This document shows, piece after piece, positions 38,901-47,374 of a stretch of DNA of 64,000 nucleotides. Numbering within the stretch: the stretch's first letter is position 1; each line of letters opens with the position of its first letter. The stretch is from positions 101,896,749 through 101,960,748 of the forward strand of contig NC_092344.1 in assembly GCF_963676685.1 (NCBI RefSeq), read 5' to 3'. The DNA comes from Mytilus edulis. Taxonomy: Eukaryota; Mollusca; Bivalvia; Mytilida; Mytilidae. The position numbers were made by a program, and so were the translations under genes. The notes beneath the pieces were generated by a model that searched no databases, was not told the origin of the DNA, and saw only the letters and a program-made list of their open reading frames with translations.

Positions 38901-41657
38901 TAAGATTATGATTGTGGCCAAGTTAGTTCAAATTTGGCCCAGTAGTTTCAGAGAAGAAGATTTTTGTACAAGTTACAAAAAATTTATATGAGAAGAAATG
39001 ATTTCCACTTTTATTTGATAGAAATTTGTAAAAAAAGTCACTTTTCAGCTGATATGCCCAAAAAGTAGCTTTTTCACTTTTTCAATAATTTTGCAAAAGC
39101 AGCATCCTTAATTTTTCTCTGACATTTTTTTTCTGATATCTATTTGTGTTTGTGGTATTTATTTCATGTGTTTTACTCATTTGTGAACTCTGAACACAAA
39201 GAAAAGTGGATAAAAGCATAAAAAGAGTACAAAATGGACTGTTTTAATAGTCTAGGTCTAGCGGTCCGTACGAAGCAAGTGAAATATGAAGTTCTATGCA
39301 CTTAAAAATTGTATTTCTTTAAACAGACTGCACTGAATCTATATCAAAAGCACTTATTACTGGTTGTTTAAACTTGTCTGTTTCACAGAATACCTTTATT
39401 TTCTTCTGTTGGATGGCTGGTGGTTAAAATATTGGCATTTCAAGACTGAAATTTCAAGCAGGTTTTAAACAGAAAATTGAAAAAACTTTGCATCAGACCA
39501 TACTGTCTACATATATAGTTAAAAGCAACAGTCTTGTTACATCCAGGCTTCATATTTGATCATATCTCAGCAAGGATTTGGGCAAAAAGAAGCATATTTA
39601 CATCTCCAATATCATTTATATGCAATTAAATATGGAAATATAGAGAACAGCCTAAATTGACAGCTTGTTGTTTTAAGCTTGACATTGCTTAAGACCATGT
39701 AAAACTCATGTGTTATGCTATTTGAAACATATATTTACATGAAAAGAACATTTATGATATGTTAAATGTTTTGTTTTAACTTAAAAACTTCAGAAAATTG
39801 TTGTAAGTGGAAAATATTACATTTCATATAAGGCCTCGCTTCATTTGAAAACCTCTATTTTTTGGCATAGGCACATATAAAATTAACTTTTGTCAATTTT
39901 TTATAAGTCTCATACATTAAGTATGCTATCATTTACTTTGAATAGATAATATCTTATACATTGAGACATAAAAAAGTGCAATTTGGTGTTTTGGGGGGAT
40001 TTTTGAAGCCAAAATTTGAAAGTTGAAATTTTTCTATTTCAACGTCACAATTTAGCAACCAAAGTTGAGATATAAAAAATGCCACATTTTCTATAATATA
40101 TATCACATGGCTTTGAAACTTTGTAAACTGACTCATAATACACTAAGCTTAAATCATGCCAAGTTTTATTGGAATTGGTCAAGTTTTTGGCCCCTAATAG
40201 GCCCAAGACCACAATTAATGACCCTTCTTTTCGTTGTTCACGAATATAGTTCCCTTTAGTTATAGTGTATTTCTTCTTTATTTTTTTTCTTTCCCTTTCT
40301 CATTCATTTCTTAGCTTTTCTGGGGTGGAAATGAAAGAAGAAAGCTGAAATAAACTTTTGGATGTTTTATTTTAACTGATTTCAATAAGGAAAGAGTGAT
40401 TAGGCCAGGTGCAAAAAGGTTATATTTACACTTTTCGGAACATCTCTTGACTTGCATATAGGGGTAGGGATGTGTATTGGCCAAATTTGTATGATGTAAT
40501 GATGCAATTTTTCTGAAAATTGCATATATCTTTAGACTTGTACTGTACATTACACACACAAAAAATTAGACAAAAACAACATTTAAAATTTTTTAAATGC
40601 GACAAAACGTTATAAAGAAATGATAGAGAAATTAATTGTGGTCTCAGGCCAAATTTACTATAAAGGGCAATAACTCCTTTAGGGGTTTACTGATAATTTT
40701 GGTCATGTTGACTTATTTGTAGGTCTTACTTTGCTGAACATTATTGCTGTTTACAGTTTATCTGTATCTATAATAGTATTCAAGATAATAACCAAAAACT
40801 GCAAAATTTCCTTAAAATTTCCAACTCAGGGGCAGAAACCCAACAACAGGTTGTCCCATTTGTCTGAAAATTTCAGGGCAGATACATCTTGACCTGATCA
40901 ACCATTTTACCCCCATGTCAGATTTGCCCTAAATGCTTTGGTTTTAAGATATAAGCCAAAATATACATTTTACCCCTGTGTTCTATTTTTAGCCATGGCG
41001 GCCATCTTGGTTTGATGGCCAGGTATCGGACACATTTTTTAAACTAGATACCCCAAGGATGATTGTGGCCAAGTTTGGTTAAATTTGTCCCAGTAGTTTC
41101 AGAGGAGAAGATTTTTGTAAAAGTTTATGGACGACGGATGCCAAGTGATGAGAAAAGCTCACTTGACCTTTCAGGTCAGATGAGCTATAAATGAGGTCAT
41201 TTAGGATAGGGAGGGACATTTTTACTTAAAAAACTACATATAAAGACCATGCAGAGAGTTCATGCATAAAAAAAAACCAAAAAAACTTACCAAAACAAAT
41301 TTAACGCCCCCTTCTCATACCCCTTGAGCATTTAAGCAATGGACCCTAACTTAAGTGAGGTTGAATTGACACAAGTAGAAGTCCAGTAATGCCCATATTT
41401 CTATATTCTCTTTCATCTTAAGGTTGGGCGTTGAATTTTGGACAAAATTTCAAAATCTTGGAAGGTCTCGATGTTACAGATTCAGGGATACTGGAACAAA
41501 GATAAATTACATTTACATCTCCATTGCTCCACTGTGAAGCTTTTGGATGGTCATAATTTATATGATTGTTGTCACAGCCTAGGATAAATCCATCATCATC
41601 GTCGTCGTCGAAATCGTCTTCGGCACCACCGGGGAAAAAGTCCATGGTGCTCGCCAT
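20974..41657 (-). CDS. ASZ1: ASZ1/GASZ, ankyrin-SAM germline piRNA-pathway protein
   Basis: Twelve minus-strand exons: 41517-41657, 36025-36220, 34609-34731, 30100-30214, 29737-29848, 28574-28708, 26922-27046, 26337-26469, 25348-25463, 22084-22201, 21776-21880, 20974-21156. All have GT/AG junctions and matching phases, giving 533 residues (human about 475). An acidic N-terminus (DDFDDDDDDGF) precedes ankyrin repeats at about residues 113-280 (GWTGLMYAANSANKQIVEFL; SPLIYAAREGRELVVAELL; ALSWAVSKNHVKVVRALL). A SAM domain lies at about 318-380 (EMELFLCGLDLS, aligning with human DLEIFLHGLGLE), then coiled-coil-like sequence, then a C-terminal membrane anchor at about 500-515 (LVGVCCVTFIVGLAWW) after a KRR cluster. 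GASZ anchors piRNA-pathway proteins at the mitochondria-associated germ granule (family knowledge). The start at 41657 has AAAGATGGCG context; a second good ATG follows four codons later. Introns are full of mobile DNA. Confidence 0.95.
21431..21568. mobile_element. 138-bp hairpin MITE in an ASZ1 intron
   Basis: Left arm AAGGAATGACT...ATTTTTTCTATC pairs with right arm GACAGAAAAAATATT...AGTCATTCCTT. An inner perfect pair is AATGTGGTGCACACT with AGTGTGCACCACATT. No ORF. Confidence 0.8.
22530..23281. mobile_element. 752-bp MULE-like element with FLYWCH remnant
   Basis: Both ends carry GGCGTWTKRCATTTGCGCCGATTTTT-like inverted repeats, and CATTTGCGCCGATTTT is repeated about three times at each end as subterminal repeats. 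The flanks are identical over 8 bp: AAACAAAT at 22522-22529 and 23282-23289. Inside, on minus, is a FLYWCH-type zinc-finger-like remnant (22785-22937). Duplication length and FLYWCH association fit Mutator-like elements; no transposase remains. It sits in an ASZ1 intron. Confidence 0.75.
22785..22937 (-). pseudogene. FLYWCH-type domain fragment
   Basis: Minus-strand translation gives LCKARVTTDF, then IEHKYVADVRKTEAKELRLR. This fits the second half of a FLYWCH zinc finger, C(R/K)AR...EH.H..D..K.EA.. (family pattern). The first cysteine and the usual second histidine are missing (HKY rather than HNH). No start, no splice sites; it is bounded by the element ends. Confidence 0.5.
24007..24980 (+). 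repeat. Diverged copy of the TACGACCGCA repeat
   Basis: Starts with ACCACAGAGGTTGAACCCTG, resembling the left end of the 8271-9747 family, and ends TTTTGCGGTCGTATAAAA. The palindromic array is reduced to one unit near 24163-24185. The ORFs here run through repeat sequence and are not genes. Confidence 0.7.
25130..25350 (-). repeat. Three 77-bp tandem repeats carrying splice-like sites
   Basis: CCCCTTACCTTATC recurs at 25186, 25263 and 25340. Read on minus, the third is the donor of ASZ1 exon 9 (AAG/GTAAGG at 25348). The other two repeats are intronic copies of the same donor, each preceded by CACTGTAG/GGAAG that could act as an acceptor. Confidence 0.9.
25675..26117. mobile_element. 443-bp foldback element, copy 2, in an ASZ1 intron
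   Basis: Same family and exact length as 4383-4825, with TA at 25673-25674 and 26118-26119. Arms and central palindrome (around 25880-25912) are conserved with substitutions. Orientation relative to copy 1 appears reversed. Confidence 0.85.
26772..26870. repeat. 41-bp tandem duplication in an ASZ1 intron
   Basis: The phrase TTGATATTTTACAGTATAAAACGCAATAGCATATT occurs twice in a row at about 26797-26864. Confidence 0.8.
28262..28545 (+). repeat. Dispersed repeat, copy 2 of 2
   Basis: Second copy of the repeat at 13695-13975, opening ACAAGAATGTGTCCAT and including CCTGAAGCGGGA. It lies in an ASZ1 intron. The 69-codon plus-strand ORF inside it is not supported as a gene. Confidence 0.7.
28840..29630 (+). 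repeat. Four ~162-bp tandem units and a GACG/GACA microsatellite
   Basis: CCAAAAAGTATACAGATC recurs at 28924, 29084, 29245 and 29409, so the period is 160-164 bp. The array ends in a GACAGACGGACG microsatellite (29515-29575) and GTAGGTGGGGCATAAAAA. Located in the ASZ1 intron between exons 5 and 6. Confidence 0.85.
30411..30545 (-). repeat. 3'-UTR fragment of the Penelope-like element
   Basis: On minus it matches the end of the UTR seen at 1760-1915 (AGCTGAAGGACG... to ...CCATTTCCATTCTCAATTTT). No coding part. Located in an ASZ1 intron. Confidence 0.7.
32041..32503 (+). repeat. 108-bp direct repeats (32041-32148 and 32396-32503)
   Basis: Both copies run from TTGGCTTTATAAATATTTTG through GATGAGTCTTATGTAGACGA to GATAACTATTTAC, with one clear substitution. 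The 247-bp spacer has a minus-strand ORF (32150-32383) beginning near an IEDPKFQKVVPNTAK phrase, of unknown function; it looks like part of an abundant element. Confidence 0.85.
32534..32809 (+). pseudogene. Penelope-like RT C-terminal fragment
   Basis: Encodes APAYGVYVSQLIRYSRASSK and FVERGILLSQKLLRQGYES, closely matching the thumb region of the RT at 440-1276 (SPSYGVYISQLVRFARVCNN). Catalytic motifs are absent and the ORF stops after the thumb, so it is a dead fragment. Confidence 0.85.
33630..33800. repeat. GAAAGT-rich simple sequence
   Basis: A run of GAAAGTRAAA-like units, with a nearby complementary ACTTTCACTTTCTTTTT (33789-33806). Confidence 0.6.
34818..36003 (+). repeat. Tandem ~180-bp repeat (ACCATGAAAATGAGGTCAAGG family)
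   Basis: Five or so diverged units, each with ACCAAATATAGT...GACCTAT and ACCATGAAAATGAGGTCA. The end holds TTTCTGCAACAAAAGTTGCA. The same family fills 60971-62173. The minus ORF at 35583-35798 is in this repeat and is not a gene. Confidence 0.8.
36731..36865. mobile_element. 135-bp hairpin MITE
   Basis: CTGGGTTGAGTTCAAT with ATTGAACTCAACCCAG at the ends, and GTAGCAGCTACGTAG with CTATGTAGCTGCTAC inside. In the ASZ1 exon 1-2 intron. Confidence 0.8.
37660..38271. mobile_element. 612-bp TIR element (TTACTCTGACGTC ends)
   Basis: Left end TTACTCTGACGTCCAACGGC followed by TGTTTTGCCAGACAA; right end is the reverse complement with two changes. An extra inverted copy of AGCCGTTGGACGTCAG sits at 37702-37717, next to the left end. 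No transposase ORF. In the ASZ1 exon 1-2 intron. Confidence 0.8.
38296..41189 (+). repeat. AGAGGCTCT...GAGCT repeat, interrupted copy
   Basis: Two parts of the family at 15081-16840 lie at 38296-38974 and about 40654-41189, separated by some 1.67 kb of unrelated sequence. The intervening block has AAATTTA at both edges, which may be a target duplication, but no inverted ends. The ORFs seen on minus in this stretch are repeat-derived. Confidence 0.7.
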
Positions 41658-41859
41658 CTTTGCATGACCTATAACCTGGCTGAGGGTACTGACTTCGATT
41701 TGCAATAAAGTGAAGATATTTTTTTATTTATTGAATCTAAGAACTCCACAAAGGAGAGAAAGAATCAACCCTGCGATTTAAAAATATGAATAATTTGGAC
41801 TACTAAGCGAGACGTGGAATAAACGTGTTTAAAAAATTTGAGGGGAGAGTAAGACAACT

Positions 41860-42110
41860 CGCCCCAATGGCAAATGGCCCCACATCAAATCGCCCCTCTT
41901 TTTCACCAACTCGCCAAACGTTTCGGGAAAAAAACACTTATTTCTTGTTTACATACTCGCCCCACTTAATAGAAATTGCACACTGATCAAAGAGGTTAAA
42001 TCCCTTTAAATTTACTTCTGCCAACTCGCCCCAATTATGAAACTAATGGTTAAAATCTCGATGAATAATTATTATACGTCTGCCGGCAAAGTCGCCCCAC
42101 TTATGAAAAC
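41860..42110 (+). repeat. Degenerate AACTCGCCCCA motif repeats
   Basis: The phrase (A/G)(A/C)ACTCGCCCCA or TCGCCCC recurs six times or so between 41868 and 42096. It lies just upstream of the ASZ1 start (on minus), between the gene and the retroelement. Confidence 0.65.
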
Positions 42111-42158
42111 GTATCGTCACATAATAAAAAAAAATCGAAATTTATTACATGATTTTGA

Positions 42159-43725
42159 TTGCAATTCAATTATGTTTCACTTCTTGAAGGGTCTATGTAT
42201 TTCCTGCAAAATTTTAGAGCACACAGAGACATATATATGTCTCTGGAGCACATAATTGCAAGCTACATCACGAAACACCTTGAATCCAACAACATACTTT
42301 GTGACTTGCAACACGGCTTCAGGCCAAATAGATCATGCGAATCCCAAATGATATCACTAATTCACCAGCTGTGTTCAAATAACGACAAAAACATACAAAC
42401 CGATCTAATCATGATGGATTTCGCAAAAGCCTTTGACAAAGTTCTACACAACCGTTTACTATATAAACTTAATTTTTTCGGTGTATCAGATCAAGCCACA
42501 AACTGGATATCTTTCCTTTCAAATTGTTCACAAACAGTTATGCTACAAAACCATTCCTCTGACAACATACCAGTTACATCAGGTGTTCCTCGGGGCACTG
42601 TATTACGTCCAATATTATTTTTACATCGAGCGGATGACCTTGAGGACATTCCGATGTATTGCTATCGCCTCAATTTCCATTATGCAAATTAGTTTTGGGT
42701 TTTCAACCGATCTTTAAAAATTATAGACCCGCGGACAATATCTAGTGCAAAATAACATTACTTATCGCTTGTTTTAAATTATTTTTTTCAATGGATACTC
42801 CTAAAAGTACTTTTTTTAAACACAAATTAATAGTATGAAAATGTTTTGTCGTTAGAGATATATATAAAAGTAAAAAATTATTGATAATTTTTTTGGAACA
42901 TTATATATACATGATACTGTTATATATTTAATATAATATATAACAACAAACCAGTGTATACTCTGAGACTATTATTATATTCGTATAATTGTCCCAGGTA
43001 TACTGATTTGTATCACTACAATATAGTTATTACGGTGCACAAGAACTTGTGGTCATCCGATGTTCTTTGATTAATATATACATTAATGACTTACTTGACT
43101 ATTTACATCACAGTTAAATCAGGCTCTTTGCTGACGATAGCATCATTTACCGACAGATAAAATCAACATCAGATTGCCTTAAACTCCAGGAAGACCTAGA
43201 AGGGGCAATCAAATGGGAACAAGACTGGCTAATCACAGTTCCACCCTGACAAATGCAACATACTTCGAGTGACCACAAAGAAAACACCTATCCATTTTTT
43301 TTATAACATGCACGGTCACATTCTTGAGTCAGTTTAAAATGCAAAATATTTAGGTATAGCTATATCATCAAATTTAAAATTCAAAAGCAAATAAGACCCT
43401 TGGATTCATCAGAAGAAATTTAAAAATAAACTCAATAACCATCAGAGACCGAGCATACCAAGTCCTTATTAGACCAAAACTTGAATACTGCTGCACTGTC
43501 TGGGACCCTTACACAACAGAGAACATTAACTCCATAGAAAAAGTCCAAAGACGTGCAGCGAGATATGATGCTCCAACTACAAATATACTGAAAGTGTAAC
43601 AAACATGATTAACACACTTCACTGGCCAACATTACAAGAAAGGAGACTCAAAAGCAGATCAAATATGTTCCATAGAATAACAAACAACAAAATTGCCATA
43701 CTGACAAGTTTATCTACAGGATGAA
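42159..43725 (+). pseudogene. Decayed non-LTR retrotransposon reverse transcriptase
   Basis: The first half (42241-42690) encodes LQHGFRPNRSCESQMISLIH, MMDFAKAFDKVLHNRLLYKL (RT motif A, catalytic FAKAFD) and VTSGVPRGTVLRPILF (motif B) in one frame. The second half (about 43083-43720) shows the FADDSIIYRQ catalytic motif, then many stops and frameshifts in the thumb region. About 390 bp of unrelated DNA sits between. Clade assignment (Jockey/CR1-like) is from motif spacing only. The Polinton sits 70 bp downstream. Confidence 0.85.
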
Positions 43726-43788
43726 AATGATAAATATGATTCTTTAAGTCAAAAAATTAATTATATATAGTTAGACCTGATTTTGACA

Positions 43789-43794
43789 CACTTT
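43789..43794. repeat. Left 6-bp target-site duplication of the Polinton
   Basis: CACTTT directly before the element's AGTAGTGTG terminus; the matching copy is at 50782-50787. Confidence 0.85.
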
Positions 43795-44084
43795 AGTAGT
43801 GTGTTTTGTGTGGTACGAAAACAGTTTTTGGATCATGTTTACATAATGGCCATAAAAGGACTATACAAACAAGGTCTATTTACTTTAGACCTAAGTCTAT
43901 TTACATAGTGGCTCTTATCAACTCTTAATTAAACAAAGTTTGTTTACATAGACTAAAAATAAACAATCATCCAGGTTACGTAATGCACAAACTGATCCAA
44001 AAGTAATAAACTGAGCAAAAACAACCAAAAAAAAAAGGGGGGGGGGGGGGGGGAGATTGATAGATTGATTGTTGGTTGCTTAAC
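43795..44084 (+). repeat. Left terminal inverted repeat of the Polinton
   Basis: Matches 50651-50781 in reverse complement: terminal 30 bp, then GTAATGCACAAACTGAT, TAAAACTGAGCAAAAACAAC (one A lost here), a poly-A/poly-G tract and GATTGATTGTTGGTTGCTTA. 152 bp after the first 30 bp have no counterpart at the other end. Confidence 0.85.
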
Positions 44085-44399
44085 ACAAAACAAAAAAAAA
44101 AACCCAAAAAAAACAATAAACTTCGTTAAGCAAATCCTGATATTCAGGGTCTAGAACTAAGTATTCATTAATTTCATAGTGATTTTCCATGTTTACTTTA
44201 TTATGTTTTTATCATAAAATGATATTTTTGCTATATATATTTTCAAGACTAATAAAAAGATTTTATCATTTATTACTTAGAAGAGGCATATGCATGAGAC
44301 AGGCAGTTTTATTAGTCATTTTTATTACCCTTTTGAAACTTCTTGAATTTTATATTACACATGTCATATACAGTTCAGCTAGATATATTTAGCCTACTC

Positions 44400-44607
44400 A
44401 CAGTATTCTTTTTTGTTACTTTCCAGAGGTGTGCCTGAGACAAAGGTTTTATATATATACTAATATGTGATAACTGTTGTTTCTTATTTGTGTTTGTAAC
44501 TTGTGTTGTTTATTATATTTGTAAAAGAATATTATATTACAATGATATTATATTATGCTCCTTGTGAGCCCATTTTATGGAAATAAAGCATCTTCTTCTT
44601 CTTCTAT
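44400..44607 (+). repeat. Retroelement 3'-end-like tail with CTT microsatellite
   Basis: TGAGCCCATTTTATGGAAAT followed by AAAGC and (CTT)n resembles a non-LTR 3' end. It lies inside the Polinton, upstream of the PC4-like gene, so it is a later insertion or part of the element's own non-coding DNA. Confidence 0.4.
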
Positions 44608-44716
44608 ACAAACACTGGTAATATAAAGTGTGACATGGTATGATAATGTAATAATTATCTTGTTAAAGAAGTCTATTGATTACTTACTGTACAATTAGGA
44701 ACTTATCTATTTATTG

Positions 44717-44754
44717 AACCATGGAAGTATTATATTGACAATACTTCCATGGTT
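44717..44754. promoter_or_regulatory. Perfect 15-bp hairpin before the PC4-like gene
   Basis: AACCATGGAAGTATT and AATACTTCCATGGTT are exact reverse complements separated by 8 bases. It ends 25 bases before the likely start codon at 44780. Function unknown. Confidence 0.6.
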
Positions 44755-44779
44755 TAACCAAGACCAGCCAAAGGCTACA

Positions 44780-46399
44780 ATGAAATTTGGTAGGAACAAA
44801 AAAGTTACAATAAATTCGTGGAATGGGTATGTTGACATTCACTTGGAGAACATGCCAAACCAAAAATCCATTTCATTAGGGGCAGATGAAATGGAACAGT
44901 TAATGGAAGTCTTTACAAGAAATTTTGCGGATACGAAGAAAGTGATTGAAAATAAGGTAGAGTAAATTTTTATTTCAATTACTAAACGTAGAACTTTGCG
45001 ACTTTTACTTTTCAAAAAAACATTTAGCGAGATTTCATAAAAACAAAAAAGAAACGTCTTCATTTGAAAGTTGTATGCATTGCTGAAAATATTGAAATAA
45101 ATTTTTAAAATTCAAAGATTTAAGCGTAGTTGTTTATTTTATGTTTTTTCTTTTTCTTTTAAGAATAAAAAATTATATCCCAACAAGGAAGTGATTTTTA
45201 TGTTATTTTTTTTTCATTGTAGACCTCCTCGCAAAAACCTCCCCAGGAGGTAGCTACATCGCCAAAATCAACCAACAAGGTGAGGATAACAAATCTATTT
45301 ATATGAATTTCATTGATAATTTAATATTTTTCAATATTTTATTGGAAAGAGCACAATAGAGGCGTGATCCAAATACAGACAATTATAATATTAAACAACA
45401 TATAAATGAAATAAAGATGCATATAACAAGTCATAAGCCAATTCTATGTATACCAACCAATACATTATAAACTGATATTGATACCATAAACTTATACATC
45501 AGTATATTATTCTAGATAATAGATTGTTTTTTTTTGTCTAAATAGAAAATTGGTTTTCACGATTTTTATATAATATTGTAAACCTAATGTAAGCAAAACT
45601 TTGAATTACATTTCTCCTGTAACTTTTTTTATTTTCTTCAGATCACCAAACGAAAACGGAAACTGACAAATGTTAAGAACAATCCCATTTGTTCTGAGCG
45701 AGGCGGTAGAAAGTCGCCACAAAACTCAGAAAGTGAAGAAGTGGTAAGAAACACTATGTTGAATAACTTTTTATTATCTATGTTTTTTTTAGTTAAACGT
45801 TTACATATTACACATACACAAGTTCGATATTTTTTCTCTCACTTTGTAATGTTTTTTATAGAACCGTCTATTTGTGAGATACATCTCCCACAATCGCAAA
45901 CTTTAACTTTTCTGTGCATGGAACTAAGATCGGTTTAGGTCGTTTAAGATGAAATTGTTGAAATATTGATGTTGAATTTGAACGATCAACAACCATTTCT
46001 ATAACCGCTGCCATAGAAAATCCAGTGGAATGTATAGGATCAGAGATATACCTATAATTTTTACTAAAAGAAAAGTTCTACTATTCACTGATCTTTCAAG
46101 ATCGTTTAGATTGTTTTCTATTATATATCATCCATGATTGTGAACTGATTCAAAATATACTATTCATCTCTTTTTTAAACCCAATTTCAAACATGATTTT
46201 ATTTTTATTTACCATTTGATTGGTTTAAAAGTAAGAATAGCAAGTATAAATTAAAAGTCCTACATATGTATGGAGATAACTTCTTAGTTTTATAATTTCT
46301 AAAATATTTCTTATTTTTTTTTAATTTCAGGAGCAAATCTTCACCACAAAAAGACCAAAGGTTATTGAAATAACGGACTCCGAATCGGATTTCGAATGA
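44780..46399 (+). CDS. PC4/p15-like coactivator-type protein, spliced, in the Polinton
   Basis: Four exons, 44780-44956, 45223-45279, 45642-45743 and 46331-46399, all phase 0 with GT/AG junctions, give 134 residues without any interruption. Residues 1-59 look like the PC4 single-strand-binding fold: KFGRNKKVTINSWNGY, VDIHL, then KSISLGADEMEQLMEVF, aligning with PC4 blocks V.VRDFKGK, VDIREY and KGISLNPEQW. The middle is Ser/Pro/Lys-rich with a KRKRK nuclear-localisation-like cluster. The C-terminus VIEITDSESDFE has the shape of a SUMO-interaction motif (hydrophobic VIEI followed by an acidic Ser stretch). The start at 44780 is the first in-frame ATG; a further 5' exon cannot be excluded. By analogy it would bind DNA in the nucleus. 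The PC4 assignment is from pattern recognition. Confidence 0.75.
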
Positions 46400-46600
46400 G
46401 AATTATATACATGTATAAACATTTAAAGAAAAAACTTATGTGAACAATTTTGTTGTAAATATATATAAACATTTAGAGAAAATACCATACCACAAAAAGA
46501 CCGAAGGTTAATGAAATAACGGACTCAGAATCGGATTTCGAATGAGAATTATATATAGACATTTAGAGAAAATACCATATGTGAACATTTTGTTGTTAAT
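46331..46600 (+). repeat. Tandem duplication of the PC4-like last exon
   Basis: The last coding exon and start of its 3' UTR (about 46345-46455) recur at 46488-46595 with a few changes; the second copy still reads to GGATTTCGAATGA. The second copy lacks a splice acceptor directly upstream, so it is probably 3' UTR. Confidence 0.85.
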
Positions 46601-46734
46601 CAAATATAATTTTGTAATTGGTATTCAAAACTTGAATATTTGGTTGATATATTTTTTTGTATTCTTATTTGAATAATCTGATCTCATTATTTTTGTATTT
46701 TTTTCTTTATTGATATACTATCAATAATTTACCA

Positions 46735-47163
46735 ATGACAATACAACAATCACTTTTTCAATTGTCCATGGAAACACTTTATCGGATAAGTAGAACATGT
46801 CAATCCTCAGAAGTCATTAGATATTTCTTGGTAACATTCCCAACTTTGATTTTAAAGCAATTTGTAGATTATTGCTATGATCAATTTATACAAAGTTCTA
46901 ACTTCTACGATTTAGATATTTTTTATGTTGGAGAAGAGTTGATTGATCAGCGTAACGTCGATTTTAACAACATGAATTCTTCATATGCTTCATGTCTATT
47001 ACATATTGTAAAACATTGCGGGTATTTACGAGAACAGGAGATTTTATCATACTTACAACATTTAAATGCCGTGTTCGTTTTAAGAGATTTCAGGGGGTGT
47101 TTTAAGAGAGATATGTGGCATTTTATTATATGCAAAGCTGTACGGAGAACATGTAGAAACTAA
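46735..47163 (+). CDS. Unknown 142-residue Polinton ORF
   Basis: An uninterrupted ATG-to-TAA ORF beginning MTIQQSLFQLSMETLYRISR and ending KAVRRTCRN. It is rich in aromatic residues and Cys, with alternating hydrophobic helices and a VDYCYDQF block in the middle. I do not recognise the family. An AATAAA signal lies about 100 bases past the stop (47266-47271), suggesting its own transcript. It sits between the intact PC4-like gene and the broken ATPase, same strand. Its integrity amid decayed neighbours could mean constraint or chance. Confidence 0.6.
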   Translation: MTIQQSLFQLSMETLYRISRTCQSSEVIRYFLVTFPTLILKQFVDYCYDQFIQSSNFYDLDIFYVGEELIDQRNVDFNNMNSSYASCLLHIVKHCGYLREQEILSYLQHLNAVFVLRDFRGCFKRDMWHFIICKAVRRTCRN

Positions 47164-47265
47164 CTAATCTTCATATATGAAAATATTAAGCAATTGTAGA
47201 GTAGATATCAGATGTTGCTGGTGGTATTTTATGTTCACATCAACCAAGAATATGTAATTTTATCT

Positions 47266-47271
47266 AATAAA
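47266..47271 (+). terminator. Polyadenylation signal after the 142-codon ORF
   Basis: AATAAA, the first hexamer downstream of the stop at 47163. Confidence 0.45.
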
Positions 47272-47374
47272 AATATTAATATGAATGTAATTGTTTTTGT
47301 TTTGATTTGGTTCCTTTATATAGTAATACTCAAAACATTTTCTATCAGTTTATTGTTTGATTGCATACGAATGA

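Noticed and set aside
38975-40653. A distinct mobile element with AAATTTA duplication
   Set aside because: AAATTTA is low-complexity and the ends show no inverted repeats or tail, so I only mention it within the host repeat.
41418-41705. Longer ASZ1 first-exon ORF starting at 41705 and reading past 41517
   Set aside because: The upstream ATG has poor context and the reading past 41517 is intron; the GTAAAT donor gives the correct phase into exon 2.
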